A stretch of DNA of 64,000 nt from Pseudooceanicola aestuarii (GCF_010614805.1 NZ_JAAFZC010000001.1:2702522-2766521); one strand, 5' to 3'. Counted from the first letter of the stretch, positions 36,802 through 46,193 are shown. Made by a program: numbers and translations. Notes: generated by a model not told the origin, from the sequence alone.

Positions 36802-37188
36802 CGCCTGATGCCTTGACCGCAGGGGAGAGGGCCTCTGCGGTTGGGAGCCCCCCCGGCGCGGCGGTCGGCCGTGGCGGGGGGCATTTGAGGTTTTCCCGGC
36901 GCGGCGCAGGCCGCAGGTCAGGGCCTCCTGCTTTCGGGCTTTGCGCGCTCCTTGCGGCAGGGCTGCCTGTCGATCCCCGGTTCCCATGCCGATGCCCGTC
37001 CTGTCCGCCGGTGCCCATCCGCCGGCCTAGTCAGCGCTCCTTCGTTCTCGGTATGCCGGTTCGCTTCGGACATGCCCGGCAGGTCCGCGAAACATTACCC
37101 CCGATACAGCTCCGCATGGACAGCAGAACGGGCGCGGCCTGTCTGGACGCGCCCGCTGTCATGTCGTCCTGAAATGATCGCTCCGGGG
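36802..37188. other. Gene-free stretch between convergent operons
   Basis: 387 bases between the RuBisCO-like gene (plus) and the DUF1684 gene (minus). A 7-base-pair dyad (ACCGCAG at 36816-36822 with 36835-36841) and a stronger 8-base-pair hairpin at 37129-37155 are the only structures seen; both could end convergent transcripts. No gene. Confidence 0.5.
37129..37155. terminator. Hairpin between convergent operons, possible bidirectional terminator
   Basis: CGGGCGCG at 37129-37136 pairs with CGCGCCCG at 37148-37155 around an 11-base loop, 33 bases past the DUF1684 stop. On the minus strand it is followed by TTCTGCTG, a weak T-tract. Confidence 0.4.
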
Positions 37189-37977
37189 TCAGCCCAGCCG
37201 CCGCTCTCCGGCCTCGATCCGCAGGGGGAACAGGTTCTCCCGCGGGGGCAGGGGGCAGACGGCATGTCTGGTGAAGGCGCAAGGCGGGTTCACCGCCCGG
37301 TTGAAATCGATCACGACGCTGTCTGCCGTCACGTCCTCGCCGAAGATGAACCGCGAATGCGCATAGGTGTCGTCCATCGAGGTCAGATCGCGGATCACGA
37401 ATTGCGGGCGATCGGCACTGCCATAAGTGGGCAACAGCTGCATCTCGTGCCCGCCCACCGTCAGCGTGGCGCTGTGGGTCACCGGCACCTTGGTGGGAAT
37501 GCCGATCATCGTGTCTACCGTCAGGCTGATCGGCGCGGGAAGGGGCGCCCACCGCGCGGTGAGGCGCAGTTCCGGGTTCAACGGGAAGAAGGGGATCGGC
37601 CCACGTTGTGCCGGGGCCTCTGATCCGGTGTCGCGGATGCGCAGTGACCGCAGGTCGTTCAGCGCCGTGATCTCCAGCAGGAAGCGGTCGGCGGACCAGC
37701 TGAACCCGCCGGTGGCGCGGTCCAGCTCCTGCACGGTGCCGTCGGCGGCGGTGAACCGGGCGGTCTCCAGCCCGGTCAGGTCCAGCCGGCCCAGCAGGGC
37801 GGGGCCCTCCGCCAGCCGCGCGTCGCAATCCGCACCGTTGCCGATGGTCAGGGTCTGGCCCGGCGCGATCCACCAGCGGCCCTGAAGGTTCAGCCAGCCG
37901 TCCGGGGCCGTCAGCTTGGCCATGCGGGTGGCGCGCCAGGCGTCGTGGGCGGTCTGGAAATCGGGGGAAACGCTCAT
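37189..37977 (-). CDS. DUF1684 family protein
   Basis: A 262-residue protein of the DUF1684 family, without signal peptide or membrane helix. The family signature is at the C-terminus: VVIDFNRAVNPPCAFTRHAV followed by CPLPPRENLFPLRIEAGERRL. The N-terminal WRATRMAKLTAPDGWLNLQG (about residues 13-32) also matches. The fold is predicted to be beta-rich; the biochemical role is not known. The start is at MSVSPDFQTAH (ATG 37977). It follows the last ATPase of a peptide-type ABC transporter by only 7 bases, so it is the fifth cytoplasmic product of that operon and may act on, or sense, the imported compound. Confidence 0.88.
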   Translation of the reverse strand: MSVSPDFQTAHDAWRATRMAKLTAPDGWLNLQGRWWIAPGQTLTIGNGADCDARLAEGPALLGRLDLTGLETARFTAADGTVQELDRATGGFSWSADRFLLEITALNDLRSLRIRDTGSEAPAQRGPIPFFPLNPELRLTARWAPLPAPISLTVDTMIGIPTKVPVTHSATLTVGGHEMQLLPTYGSADRPQFVIRDLTSMDDTYAHSRFIFGEDVTADSVVIDFNRAVNPPCAFTRHAVCPLPPRENLFPLRIEAGERRLG

Positions 37978-37984
37978 GGAAACC

Positions 37985-38743
37985 TCATGTGGATTGAGCC
38001 GCCGGAAGGCGGGGAATGCTGGAGAGCAGCGATCGGGTATAGGCGTGCTGCGGGTCGCGCAGGATCTGCGCGGTCGGCCCTGCCTCGACGATGCGGCCCC
38101 GGTCCAGAACGACCATCCGGTCGCACAGGGCGGCGACGACGCCCATGTCGTGGGAGACAAAGACCATGGTCATGTCGCTGGCGATGCGGTCGAACAGGTT
38201 CACCACGCGCACGCGGGTGGACAGGTCCAGCGCGCTGACCGCCTCGTCCGCCAGCAGCAGGTCGGGCCGGGCGACGATGGCGCGCGCAATGGCGATCCGC
38301 TGGCGCTGCCCGCCGGAGAACTGGTGCGGATAGCGATGCAGGCTGTCGGCCTCCATGCCCACGGCGGTGATCGCCTCGGCCGCCATCTGGTGGTGATCTC
38401 CGTCGATCTTCAGCGAGCGCAGCGGTTCAGTCACGATCCGCAGAATGCGATGCGCGGGGTTGAGAGAGGAATAGGGGTCCTGGAACACCGCCTGCACCCG
38501 CCGGCGATAATCACGCATGAAACGCCGGTCGCGCGCGGCCAACGGCTGGCCGTCGAACAGGATCTCGCCCTTCTGGGGGCTGTCCAGCCCCAGCATCAGG
38601 CGCAGCAGGGTGGATTTGCCCGATCCGCTTTCGCCGATCAGCCCGACATTGGCGCCCCGCGGCACATCAAAGGTGATGTCGTCCAGCACCGGTCGCGGCC
38701 CACCGTAGGAGAAACCGACATTGCGAAGCGACATCATGGTCAT
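37985..38743 (-). CDS. Peptide/nickel-type ABC transporter, ATP-binding protein (DppF-like)
   Basis: A 252-residue ATPase with Walker [10 protein letters not shown] (about 35-43), VFQDPYSSLNPAHRI at the Q-loop, signature FSGGQRQRIAIARAI and Walker B LLLADEAVSALDLSTR. The QDPYSSLNP phrase is specific to the oligopeptide/nickel family. It is shorter than most DppF proteins (about 320 residues) and ends soon after the conserved DPQHAYTRSLLSSIP, so it lacks the zinc-cluster tail. It overlaps the upstream DppD-like gene by four bases. The product works with the sister ATPase in one importer. Confidence 0.92.
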   Translation of the reverse strand: MTMMSLRNVGFSYGGPRPVLDDITFDVPRGANVGLIGESGSGKSTLLRLMLGLDSPQKGEILFDGQPLAARDRRFMRDYRRRVQAVFQDPYSSLNPAHRILRIVTEPLRSLKIDGDHHQMAAEAITAVGMEADSLHRYPHQFSGGQRQRIAIARAIVARPDLLLADEAVSALDLSTRVRVVNLFDRIASDMTMVFVSHDMGVVAALCDRMVVLDRGRIVEAGPTAQILRDPQHAYTRSLLSSIPRLPAAQST

Positions 38744-39552
38744 TCCCCTCCCTCCAGCGCGGTGTCAAAGCGGCGCGCTGCGGTCAGCAGCTCCCGCGTG
38801 TAGGGCTGTTGCGGGGCGGTCAGCACCTGATGGGCCGGACCTTCCTCCACTGCGCGGCCATGGCGCAGCACCAGCACCCGTTCGGCCACCTGACCCACCA
38901 CGGCCAGATCGTGGGAGATGAACAGAAGCGCCAGCCCCAGCTCGGCCACCAGCTGGTTGATCAGGGCCACGATCTCCGCCTGGGTGGTGACGTCCAGCGC
39001 GGTCGTCGGCTCGTCTGCGATCAGCAGTTTGGGGCGGCAGGCCAGGGCCATGGCGATGGCCACGCGCTGGCGCTGCCCGCCCGAAACCTGGTGCGGGTAG
39101 GCCGCGACCAGCCTGTCGGGATCGGGCAGGCGCACCTGTTCCATCAGCGCCCGCACCCCGGCCCGCACCGCCGACCGCCCGGCATCGGCCCCCTCGCGCC
39201 GCAGGCGGCGGCGCAGGGGCGCGGCGATCTGGCGGCCCAGCGGCATCAGCGGGTCCAGCGCGGTCAGCGGCTCCTGAAAGACGGTGGCGACGGCGGCGCC
39301 GCGCAGGCGGTTCCTCTGCCGCTCTGACGCGGTCAGGATCGGGGTGCCGTCCAGAGTGATCGCCCCTGTGGCGCGGATCGCACCGGGCAGCAGCCCCGTC
39401 ACCGCCAGAGAGGTCAGAGATTTGCCCGAGCCGCTTTCCCCGATCAGGCCAAAGCGTTCGCCGGGCGCGATGGAGAGGGACAGATCGTGCACCAGCACCT
39501 TGTTGGCGGTGGCCAGGGTCAGCCCGTCGATGGTCAGCAGATCGGCCATCAT
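38740..39552 (-). CDS. Peptide/nickel-type ABC transporter, ATP-binding protein (DppD-like)
   Basis: A 270-residue ATPase with Walker [14 protein letters not shown] (note KSL, as is normal for DppD), [16 protein letters not shown] at the Q-loop, signature [15 protein letters not shown] and Walker [17 protein letters not shown]. The C-terminus has [16 protein letters not shown], the conserved family end. It begins in an ATGA overlap with the permease gene (39549-39552); a second ATG directly follows. It is the partner of the DppF-like ATPase. Confidence 0.92.
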   Translation of the reverse strand: MMADLLTIDGLTLATANKVLVHDLSLSIAPGERFGLIGESGSGKSLTSLAVTGLLPGAIRATGAITLDGTPILTASERQRNRLRGAAVATVFQEPLTALDPLMPLGRQIAAPLRRRLRREGADAGRSAVRAGVRALMEQVRLPDPDRLVAAYPHQVSGGQRQRVAIAMALACRPKLLIADEPTTALDVTTQAEIVALINQLVAELGLALLFISHDLAVVGQVAERVLVLRHGRAVEEGPAHQVLTAPQQPYTRELLTAARRFDTALEGGE

Positions 39553-40409
39553 GCCCCCCTTTGCGTCGGATCGAAGCGGTCGCGCAGGCTGTCGGCCATC
39601 AGGTTGACCCCGATCACCAGCGCAAACAGCGCCAGCCCCGGCAGCAGCGCGCCCCAGGGCGCGGTGTAGACGGTGCCCTGCGCCTCCTGCAACATGCGCC
39701 CCCAGGAGGCATTGGGCGGCGGCGCCCCCAGCCCGAGGTAGGAGAGCGAGGCCTCCGCCATCACGGCAAGGCCGAATTGCAGCGCCAGATTCACCGCCAG
39801 GAAGGGGGCGATATTGGGCAGCACGTGCCAGAAGACGATGGCCCCCCAGCCCGTGCCCGAGACCCGCGCGGCGGTGATGTAATCCTGGCCCAGCACACGT
39901 TTCGTCAGGATCCGCGTCACCCGGCCCACGATGGGCGACAGCCCGATCCCCAGGGCCAGGATGGCGGTGGAAAGGCTGGCCTCTTCCCGGGCGGCGACAA
40001 CCAGCATGGCGATCAGCAGCGTGGGAAAGGCGATCAGGATATCGAACAGCGCGGCCAGCGCATCATCGACAAAGCGCGTGGCAAAAGCCGCAAGCAGGCC
40101 GGTGACGATGCCGATGGTGCCGCCGATGGCCACCGCGCCGCAGCCCACGACCAGCGCGATCCGCGCCCCGATCATCAGCTGGGTGAACAGATCCCGGCCC
40201 AGCCGGTCGGTGCCCGCCCAATGGCTGGCGCTTGGCGGTTCCAGCCGGCTGCCGGCCATGTCGGACAGCGCATAGGGCGTCCAGAAGAACGACAGCAGCC
40301 CCGCCAGGACGATCACGCCGACCAGGATCCGGCCCAGCCAATGCACCGGCTTGCCGCGCGGACGGCGCGGGGCAGAAGCGGGCGGGGAGGTGTCGCTCGG
40401 GGTGCTCAT
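39549..40409 (-). CDS. Peptide-type ABC transporter, permease (DppC-like)
   Basis: A 286-residue membrane protein with about six helices. The N-terminal region carries the family phrase SHWAGTDRLGRDLFTQLMIGAR (here in key form HWAGTDRLGRDLF, about 63-75). The coupling loop is YITAARVSGTGWGAIVFWHV near 175 and the C-terminal part has MAEASLSYLGLGAPPPNASWG, the standard DppC signature. It overlaps both neighbours by four bases. Confidence 0.93.
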   Translation of the reverse strand: MSTPSDTSPPASAPRRPRGKPVHWLGRILVGVIVLAGLLSFFWTPYALSDMAGSRLEPPSASHWAGTDRLGRDLFTQLMIGARIALVVGCGAVAIGGTIGIVTGLLAAFATRFVDDALAALFDILIAFPTLLIAMLVVAAREEASLSTAILALGIGLSPIVGRVTRILTKRVLGQDYITAARVSGTGWGAIVFWHVLPNIAPFLAVNLALQFGLAVMAEASLSYLGLGAPPPNASWGRMLQEAQGTVYTAPWGALLPGLALFALVIGVNLMADSLRDRFDPTQRGA

Positions 40410-41359
40410 CGCTTGCCCTCCCGCAGGCGTGGGTCCAGCAGCCGTTGCAGGATGTCGGACAGGAAACCGGTCAGCAGCACCAGCAGGGTCGTCACGATCA
40501 GCACCCCCTGAATATTCGGATAATCCCGCTGCTGGATGCCCAGCAACAGCATCGACCCCATGCCGGGAAGGGAAAACACCTGCTCCACCACAACGGCGCC
40601 CAGGAAGGTGGTCGACAGCTCGATCGCGAAGACCGACACCACCGGCACCGCCGCGTTGCGGATACCGTGGCGCAGCAGCGCGGCGGTGTGGCTTTCGCCC
40701 AGGGCACGCGCGGTGCGCAGGAAATCGGATTTCAGAACCTCCAGCATCGCCGCCCGGACATAACGCATCAACGAGGCGGCCATGATGATGGCGATGGTCA
40801 GCACCGGCAGAACCATGCTTTCCAGCGCGCGGGCCGGATCGGCATAGCCGCGCAGGGGAAACCCGCCCGAGGGCAGCCAGCGCAGGGTCAGTGCGAATTG
40901 ATAGACCAGCAGGATGCCCAGCCAGAAGACCGGCACCGCGATCCCCACCTGCGAGACCACCGACAGCAGCAGCCCCAGCCAGCCATCGGCGCGCACGGCG
41001 GCCAGGATGCCCAGCGGAATGGCGATCATCAGCGCCAGCACGAAGGCCGCCAGCGCCAGGGGCAGGGTGACGCCCAGCCGGCGCCCGATCTCGTCGATCA
41101 CCGGCGCGCGGGACACAAAGGACTGGCCCAGGTCGAACCGCGCCAGATCGCCCAGGTAGCTGACGAACTGCACACCCAGCGGCTGGTCGGATCCCAGTTG
41201 CGCCTGTGCCGCCGCGATCTGTTCAGGCGTGGCGCCGACACCCACCAGCGCCGCCGCCGGATCCCCCGGCAACAGGCGCAGCAGCACGAACAGCACAACG
41301 GCCGCGATGAACAAAGACAGCGCCAGGATGACCAGACGCCGCAGGAGATAACCCAGCAT
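40406..41359 (-). CDS. Peptide-type ABC transporter, permease (DppB-like)
   Basis: A 317-residue membrane protein with six helices. MLGYLLRRLVILALSLFIAA at the start, LLRLLPGDPAAALVG after the first helix, the coupling loop LKSDFLRTARALGESHTAAL near 210, and VVEQVFSLPGMGSMLLLGIQ near 265 are all DppB features. It lies 62 bases downstream of the binding-protein gene, across a stem-loop, and overlaps the DppC-like gene by four bases. Confidence 0.93.
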   Translation of the reverse strand: MLGYLLRRLVILALSLFIAAVVLFVLLRLLPGDPAAALVGVGATPEQIAAAQAQLGSDQPLGVQFVSYLGDLARFDLGQSFVSRAPVIDEIGRRLGVTLPLALAAFVLALMIAIPLGILAAVRADGWLGLLLSVVSQVGIAVPVFWLGILLVYQFALTLRWLPSGGFPLRGYADPARALESMVLPVLTIAIIMAASLMRYVRAAMLEVLKSDFLRTARALGESHTAALLRHGIRNAAVPVVSVFAIELSTTFLGAVVVEQVFSLPGMGSMLLLGIQQRDYPNIQGVLIVTTLLVLLTGFLSDILQRLLDPRLREGKR

Positions 41360-41382
41360 GATGGAAATGCCCCGTCCTGGTG

Positions 41383-41412
41383 CGCGCGGCCAACCCTGTG
41401 GGTGGCCGCGCG
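41383..41412 (-). promoter_or_regulatory. Intercistronic stem-loop after the peptide-binding-protein gene
   Basis: A perfect 10-base-pair stem (CGCGCGGCCA at 41383-41392 with 41403-41412) has a 10-base loop and sits 10 bases after the binding-protein stop and 24 bases before the permease start. There is no T-run. It is probably a partial terminator or mRNA stabiliser. Confidence 0.6.
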
Positions 41413-41421
41413 GTCAGCCGA

Positions 41422-42939
41422 TCAATCGGCTTTCTTGATGTCCGCGACGAAGAACTGGGAGTTCAGCCCGTTCAGCGGGTAGCCCGAGACGTTGGAAGTG
41501 GACACAACGATCTGCGGATAAAGATACAGCCACATGCTGGCCGCGTCCTCGGCAATGATGCGGTTGGCCTGGGCCAGCATCTCGGTCTGTTCCTCCATGG
41601 AGGACACATTCTCCGAATCCGCGATCAGGCGCGTGACTTCCGCGTTATCATAGCCCCAGTAGAAATCGGGGTTGCCGTAGAAGACGATATCGCGGTGGTT
41701 GACGTGCTCTTGCAGCGTCGCCTCGAAATCCTGGGCCTTGTAGATCTTGGTGTACCATTCGTTGGCGGTGATGATGTTGATCTTCACCTCCACGCCGACC
41801 TTGGCCAGTTCGTTCTGCACGAATTGCGCAACCACGGGATGCGGGTCGTAATCGGGCGTGTCCAGCGTAAAGGAGAAGCCGTCGGCATAGCCCGCATCGG
41901 CCAGCATGGTCTTGGCGCTTTCGGGGTCGTAGGCGTTCACCTCGGTCAGGTCGATGTACCAGGGATCGGTGGGCGGCACGAAAGAGCCGATGAGCGTGCC
42001 GTAATCCCCCCAGATGGCGTTCAACAGTTTCTCGTTGTCCACCGCCCGCGCCAGGGCGGAGCGGACCATGGGATCGTTGAACGGTTCGATCCGGTCGTTG
42101 TAGGCCATCAGCTCCTTGGTGGTGGAGGCGCCTTCGGAAACGGTGAAATCGGGATTGTCGGCGAACTGGCCCAGGGCGTCCGGGCTTTGGATCGAGGTAA
42201 TGATATCCACCGCGCCGGTCAGCAGCGCGTTGTTCTGCGCCGTGGCATCGGTGAAATACTGGAACATCACGCCGCCGTTGCTGGGGGCGGGGCCCCAGTA
42301 GCCTTCGAACGGGACCATTGCCAGCGCGGAGCCGCGACGCCATTCCTGAAGCACATAGGGGCCGGTGCCGTCTTCGGAGGCGCTGATATCCGTGGCCGCA
42401 TCGTTGACGATCCAGACGTAGGATAGGTTGTAGGGCAGCGAGATGGAGGGCGATTTCAGCGTGATCACCACGGTCCGGTCGTCCGGCGTCTCGATCGCGT
42501 CGATCACCGCCAGCGTCCGCTTGCGCGAGCTGGCGGAATTCTCGGCCGTTACCCGCTCGATCGAGGATTTGACATCGGCGGCGGTCAGCGGATCGCCGGA
42601 ATGGAAGGTCACGCCGTCCTTCAGGGTGAAGGTATAGGTCAGACCATCCTCGGAGATGGTGTAATCTTCAACCAGGCGGGGTTCGACATCACCGGCGTCG
42701 GTCAGGACGAAAAGCCCCTCGTAGACATTGCCGTTGAACGCCTCGTTGATGCCCTGGCCCGCGCCGGCGGTGTTGTCCAGGTTCTGCGGCTCGTAGAGAG
42801 AGCCGATGTTCACCACCGCTTCGGGGTTGAAATCCTGGGCAAATCCGGCCGCGGCCGACAGCGCGAGGACAGATGTGGCGGCAAGGGTGACAGCGGACCT
42901 GCGGGAGGCGCCGCGCAGCGGGGAAGCAATGGGTGTCAT
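41422..42939 (-). CDS. Peptide-type ABC transporter, periplasmic binding protein
   Basis: A 505-residue exported protein of family 5 (DppA/OppA-like). The signal peptide spans about 35 residues (ATSVLALSAAAGFAQ before DFNPEAV). The body has VEDYTISEDGLTYTFTLKDGVTFHSGDPLTAADVK, represented by GLTYTFTLKDGVTFHSG at about 110, the classic family 5 stretch. SALARAVDNEKLLNAIWGDYG and AKTMLADAGYADGFSFTLDT follow. The start is MTPIASPL (ATG 42939); the open frame to 42999 adds nothing typical. It is the first gene of the operon. The ligand may be a peptide, an opine or another amino compound. Confidence 0.92.
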   Translation of the reverse strand: MTPIASPLRGASRRSAVTLAATSVLALSAAAGFAQDFNPEAVVNIGSLYEPQNLDNTAGAGQGINEAFNGNVYEGLFVLTDAGDVEPRLVEDYTISEDGLTYTFTLKDGVTFHSGDPLTAADVKSSIERVTAENSASSRKRTLAVIDAIETPDDRTVVITLKSPSISLPYNLSYVWIVNDAATDISASEDGTGPYVLQEWRRGSALAMVPFEGYWGPAPSNGGVMFQYFTDATAQNNALLTGAVDIITSIQSPDALGQFADNPDFTVSEGASTTKELMAYNDRIEPFNDPMVRSALARAVDNEKLLNAIWGDYGTLIGSFVPPTDPWYIDLTEVNAYDPESAKTMLADAGYADGFSFTLDTPDYDPHPVVAQFVQNELAKVGVEVKINIITANEWYTKIYKAQDFEATLQEHVNHRDIVFYGNPDFYWGYDNAEVTRLIADSENVSSMEEQTEMLAQANRIIAEDAASMWLYLYPQIVVSTSNVSGYPLNGLNSQFFVADIKKAD

Positions 42940-43169
42940 CGGAAAATCCCTGTTCGGTTTCTTGGACTGCACCGCACCCGCGCACCCGCGCAGGCACACG
43001 GCCCTCGGGCCCGGTTCGCGCCGGCCAATACGGCGGGGCAGGGAACCCGAGGATCAGGTGCGACGCAAGGTTAGTCTCATGTCGGCCGCGCCTGCACAAG
43101 ATCAAACCGGGTACGCGGCATGTCGGTCATCCTCAGGATCGCCGGCTGGCCATGGGATGGGGCGGCAGC

Positions 43170-45317
43170 CTAATTGTCGTAATACCGGTTGCCATATTGC
43201 GAATAGGCGCCATAGCGGCCGCCATAGCCGTAACGCTTCATGCCCTTGGCGTCGATCTGCGCCAGCACGGTGCCCGCGACCCGCAAGTTGACGGAACTCA
43301 GCGCGCGCAGCCCGTCAGTGACCTGGTTGCGACTGGTCCGGTCCCATGCGACGGAATAGATGATCGCATCGACATGCTGGCCGATGACCCGGGCATCAGG
43401 CACCACCAGGACGGGCGGGGTGTCGATGATGATGTAGTCGTAATGCTTCCGCAGGAACTCAAGGAACTCGCGGAACCTGTCGGAGGCAAAGAGATCGGCG
43501 GCGTTCACATTCGACTTCTGCCCCAGCAGGACATCGGCGCCCAGCTCATCGGATCGCTGGATGGCGTCGCGGAAATCCACATCACCGCTGAGCACGGAAA
43601 TGAAACCGGCTGTGGCCTCGGTGGTGAAATATTCGTTCAAGGTACGGCGGCGCACGTCCCCTTCGAAAAGCAGGACTTTCTTGCCCAGACCCGAAAGGTT
43701 CTGCGCCAGGCTGACCGCCTGTGTCGTCTTGCCCTCACCCGGGACGGAGGACGTTGACATGATGACCTGCGGCGGATTGTCGAGATCCGACAGCAGGATG
43801 GACGTTCGCAGGTTGCGCACCGCCTCCGCTGCGGCGGAGGTCGGCTTGGTCCGCAGGTAGTTGATCAGGTTGCGCCGGGCCTTCAGCGCGATCTTGGGCA
43901 CCTGGCCCAGCACGGGGTAGCCGGTTGCGGCCTCCAGCTCGTCCGTGCTGCGGAAGCCCCGGCGCGTCATCTCGTACAGCAGTACGATCCCGGCACCGAT
44001 CATCAGTCCGAGAACCCCGGACATGGCAAGGACCCTGCCGGTGCGCGGCGCAACCTTCCGGCCATTGACGGATTCCGACAGAACCCGCGCATCGGCGCCC
44101 TGGATGCCCTGCTGAACGGTGGTTTCCTTCAGCCGGGTCAGGAAGGTCTCGTAGAGGACCGTGGTGGCCTGAAGATCCCGCTCCAGCTGCTGCAACTCGG
44201 TCAGCTTGTCGGATTGACGGGCGAAATCCTCTTGCAGGCGGTCGACGGCACCGGCCAACGCCTCGGCCTGGCTGCTGGCGCGTTGCAGGTCGATTTCGGC
44301 GCGGTCGACGATCTGGTCGTAGCGTTGCAGGAAGGCGGAGCCTTCGGTCAGCACGGCGTCACCCTGGGCGCGTTCGGCGATGCGGCGCAGCCCGATATCA
44401 TCGGCGGCCTCCAGCATCGCCTCCAGATCATTGGCCGCGCGGGCAGAGCGCAGGCTGTCCAGCCGCGCTTCGCTTCGGGCGCGTTCGGCCACCTGGTTGG
44501 ACGCCCGTTGCCGCGCTTCGCTCAGCTGTAGGTTGCGAGCGGTCAGACCCGAGGGATCGACGAATTCCGACGAGCCGCGCATCTGGCTGATCGCCTCTTC
44601 CTTGTCCTTCAGCTCCTGTTCCAGCTGGACGACCCGATCGGAGAGCCAACTGGCCGCCTGTTCGGTCTTGCGGAATTTCACGTCGACCTGATCTTCGATA
44701 TAGAGTTCCGCCAAGGTGTTGGCGATCAACACCGATTTCTGCGGCGACCAACTTTCGACCCGGATGGTGAAAACATAGGTGTTGCGCTGGACGCTGGGCG
44801 TCACGGCCTGTCGAACCCTGGCCACGGTATTGTTGAAGATATTCAGTTCGCTCGGCGCATCTTCCGAAGTGACCGGCACTCCCACAAGGCGTTTGGTGGC
44901 AGCGATGATCTTACCCAAAGAGATCGCCGGCTCTGGCCGCAGCGAAGGATTGAATTCCGGATCCATGGTCAGGTCCAGCGCGCGCACCAGCTTGGCGATC
45001 AGGCCACGGGAGGTGATCACCTCCAGCTCCGTGTTCATGCTTTCCGTCTCGGCGGAGACGCCGGAGACGACGCTTTGCAGATCCACGATCTGATCGCCCC
45101 GGGCTTCCAGCATCAATGTGGTGGAGGTGGCGTATTTCGGCACTGCCAGAACGACCGCATAAGTTGCGCCAACTGTCAGAGCGGCCAGCATCGCCAAGAG
45201 GATAAGAAGCTTGCCGCGCCACAACGTCCGGACGATTTCCAGAAGATCGATCTCGTCATCTTCGATACGTTCGTGGGCGCCACCCATGCCGGGCCGGACA
45301 TCATCTTTCACGCGCAT
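43170..45317 (-). CDS. Polysaccharide co-polymerase with BY-kinase domain (Wzc/ExoP-like)
   Basis: A 715-residue inner-membrane protein of exopolysaccharide export. The N-terminal Wzz domain includes DEIDLLEIVRTLWRGKLLIL and a first helix (about 36-58). A long periplasmic coiled coil covers about 215-400, and the second helix lies near 425-445. The cytoplasmic tyrosine kinase has Walker A SVPGEGKTTQAVSLA, Walker A' VLLFEGDVRRRTLN (Glu where Asp is usual) and Walker B YIIIDTPPVLVV. The tail KRYGYGGRYGAYSQYGNRYY has seven tyrosines in its last 22 residues for autophosphorylation. The start is the ATG at 45317; a GTG at 45323 is possible. It lies 85 bases downstream of a sugar-transferase gene. 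Together they would start and length-control a surface polysaccharide. Confidence 0.92.
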   Translation of the reverse strand: MRVKDDVRPGMGGAHERIEDDEIDLLEIVRTLWRGKLLILLAMLAALTVGATYAVVLAVPKYATSTTLMLEARGDQIVDLQSVVSGVSAETESMNTELEVITSRGLIAKLVRALDLTMDPEFNPSLRPEPAISLGKIIAATKRLVGVPVTSEDAPSELNIFNNTVARVRQAVTPSVQRNTYVFTIRVESWSPQKSVLIANTLAELYIEDQVDVKFRKTEQAASWLSDRVVQLEQELKDKEEAISQMRGSSEFVDPSGLTARNLQLSEARQRASNQVAERARSEARLDSLRSARAANDLEAMLEAADDIGLRRIAERAQGDAVLTEGSAFLQRYDQIVDRAEIDLQRASSQAEALAGAVDRLQEDFARQSDKLTELQQLERDLQATTVLYETFLTRLKETTVQQGIQGADARVLSESVNGRKVAPRTGRVLAMSGVLGLMIGAGIVLLYEMTRRGFRSTDELEAATGYPVLGQVPKIALKARRNLINYLRTKPTSAAAEAVRNLRTSILLSDLDNPPQVIMSTSSVPGEGKTTQAVSLAQNLSGLGKKVLLFEGDVRRRTLNEYFTTEATAGFISVLSGDVDFRDAIQRSDELGADVLLGQKSNVNAADLFASDRFREFLEFLRKHYDYIIIDTPPVLVVPDARVIGQHVDAIIYSVAWDRTSRNQVTDGLRALSSVNLRVAGTVLAQIDAKGMKRYGYGGRYGAYSQYGNRYYDN

Positions 45318-45402
45318 GACCACCGTACTTGTCTGTTCACGATCTGGGACATTTCACACTGGACCGATCAAGGCAAGTCGCGGATCCGAACTGGCCGAAA
45401 GG

Positions 45403-46095
45403 TCACTTTCCGCGACCCATCACAACCGTGACGCAAGTGCGCCACAGGATCCACATCTCCATCCGGGAACCGGAGTTACGGATGTAGAACACATCCGCCG
45501 CAACCTTGCGACGGGTTGCCGCGATGCCCTGTACGTAGCCGACTTCGGTCTGGGCCAGACCGGTGATGCCGGGAACCGCATCATGGCGGCGCCGGTAGCC
45601 GGGGATCTTGTCGAGGTAGACCATAGCGTGATCATAGCTGTCCGGGCGTGGCCCGATAAAGGACATCTGCCCTATCAGAATGTTGATGATCTGCGGCAGT
45701 TCATCCAGCCGGGTCTTGCGAAGCAGGCTGCCCAGCCGGGTGATCCGGTCGACCTCAAGCGGATCATCGGCGCTGCGCCGGATCTCGGCGACATCGGTCA
45801 TGGTGCGAAACTTGTAGATCACGAAGGGCTCGCAACGATGGCCCATGCGGATCTGAAGAAAGAGTAGCCTTCCGGGATTGAACATCGGGTTGAGGGCCAG
45901 AAGGCAAAGCGACACCAGAGCCAGCAGAGGCAGAAGCAGCAGCGACAGCGCAATATCCGCCGCGCGTTTCACTACGCCCGGACGGGCCGCCACGGCAGGC
46001 ACAGGCGCGCGGGCCAGCCGGGGCAAGGCATCCTTGGCGCAAGTCTGTTCCGCCGCCCGCGCCTCGGACCGCCAGCGCGTACTGATTTGGGTCAT
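45403..46095 (-). CDS. Lipid-carrier sugar transferase (WcaJ/ExoY-like)
   Basis: A 230-residue initiating glycosyl-1-phosphate transferase. One hydrophobic hairpin (residues 46-68, ADIALSLLLLPLLALVSLCL) is followed by the catalytic region: KFRTM (about 94-98), TRLGSLLRKTRLDELPQIIN with the key Arg and Asp-Glu, and GQMSFIGPRPDSYDH near 143. RRHDAVPGITGLAQTEVGYV follows, and no N-terminal CoA-binding-like domain is present. It transfers a sugar phosphate to undecaprenyl phosphate to start a repeat unit. The ATG at 46095 lies 59 bases from the first of two AAAGTAT motifs. Only the BY-kinase gene accompanies it; glycosyltransferases, flippase and polymerase must lie elsewhere. Confidence 0.92.
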   Translation of the reverse strand: MTQISTRWRSEARAAEQTCAKDALPRLARAPVPAVAARPGVVKRAADIALSLLLLPLLALVSLCLLALNPMFNPGRLLFLQIRMGHRCEPFVIYKFRTMTDVAEIRRSADDPLEVDRITRLGSLLRKTRLDELPQIINILIGQMSFIGPRPDSYDHAMVYLDKIPGYRRRHDAVPGITGLAQTEVGYVQGIAATRRKVAADVFYIRNSGSRMEMWILWRTCVTVVMGRGK

Positions 46096-46154
46096 ACCGG
46101 ATATCCCCGAGCATCTGTGTCATGACCATGTCGACTGGCAGCGTGACGACACTT

Positions 46155-46193
46155 AAAGTATTCCTAGGAGAGAGCGCTTTGTGAGTAAAGTAT
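46155..46193 (+). promoter_or_regulatory. Pair of AAAGTAT motifs upstream of the sugar-transferase gene
   Basis: AAAGTAT occurs at 46155-46161 (context TTAAAGTATTCC) and 46187-46193 (context GTAAAGTATGAA), with 32 bases, about three helical turns, between the two starts. The same heptamer stands upstream of three other surface-related genes in this window, which suggests a shared regulator site. Confidence 0.4.
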
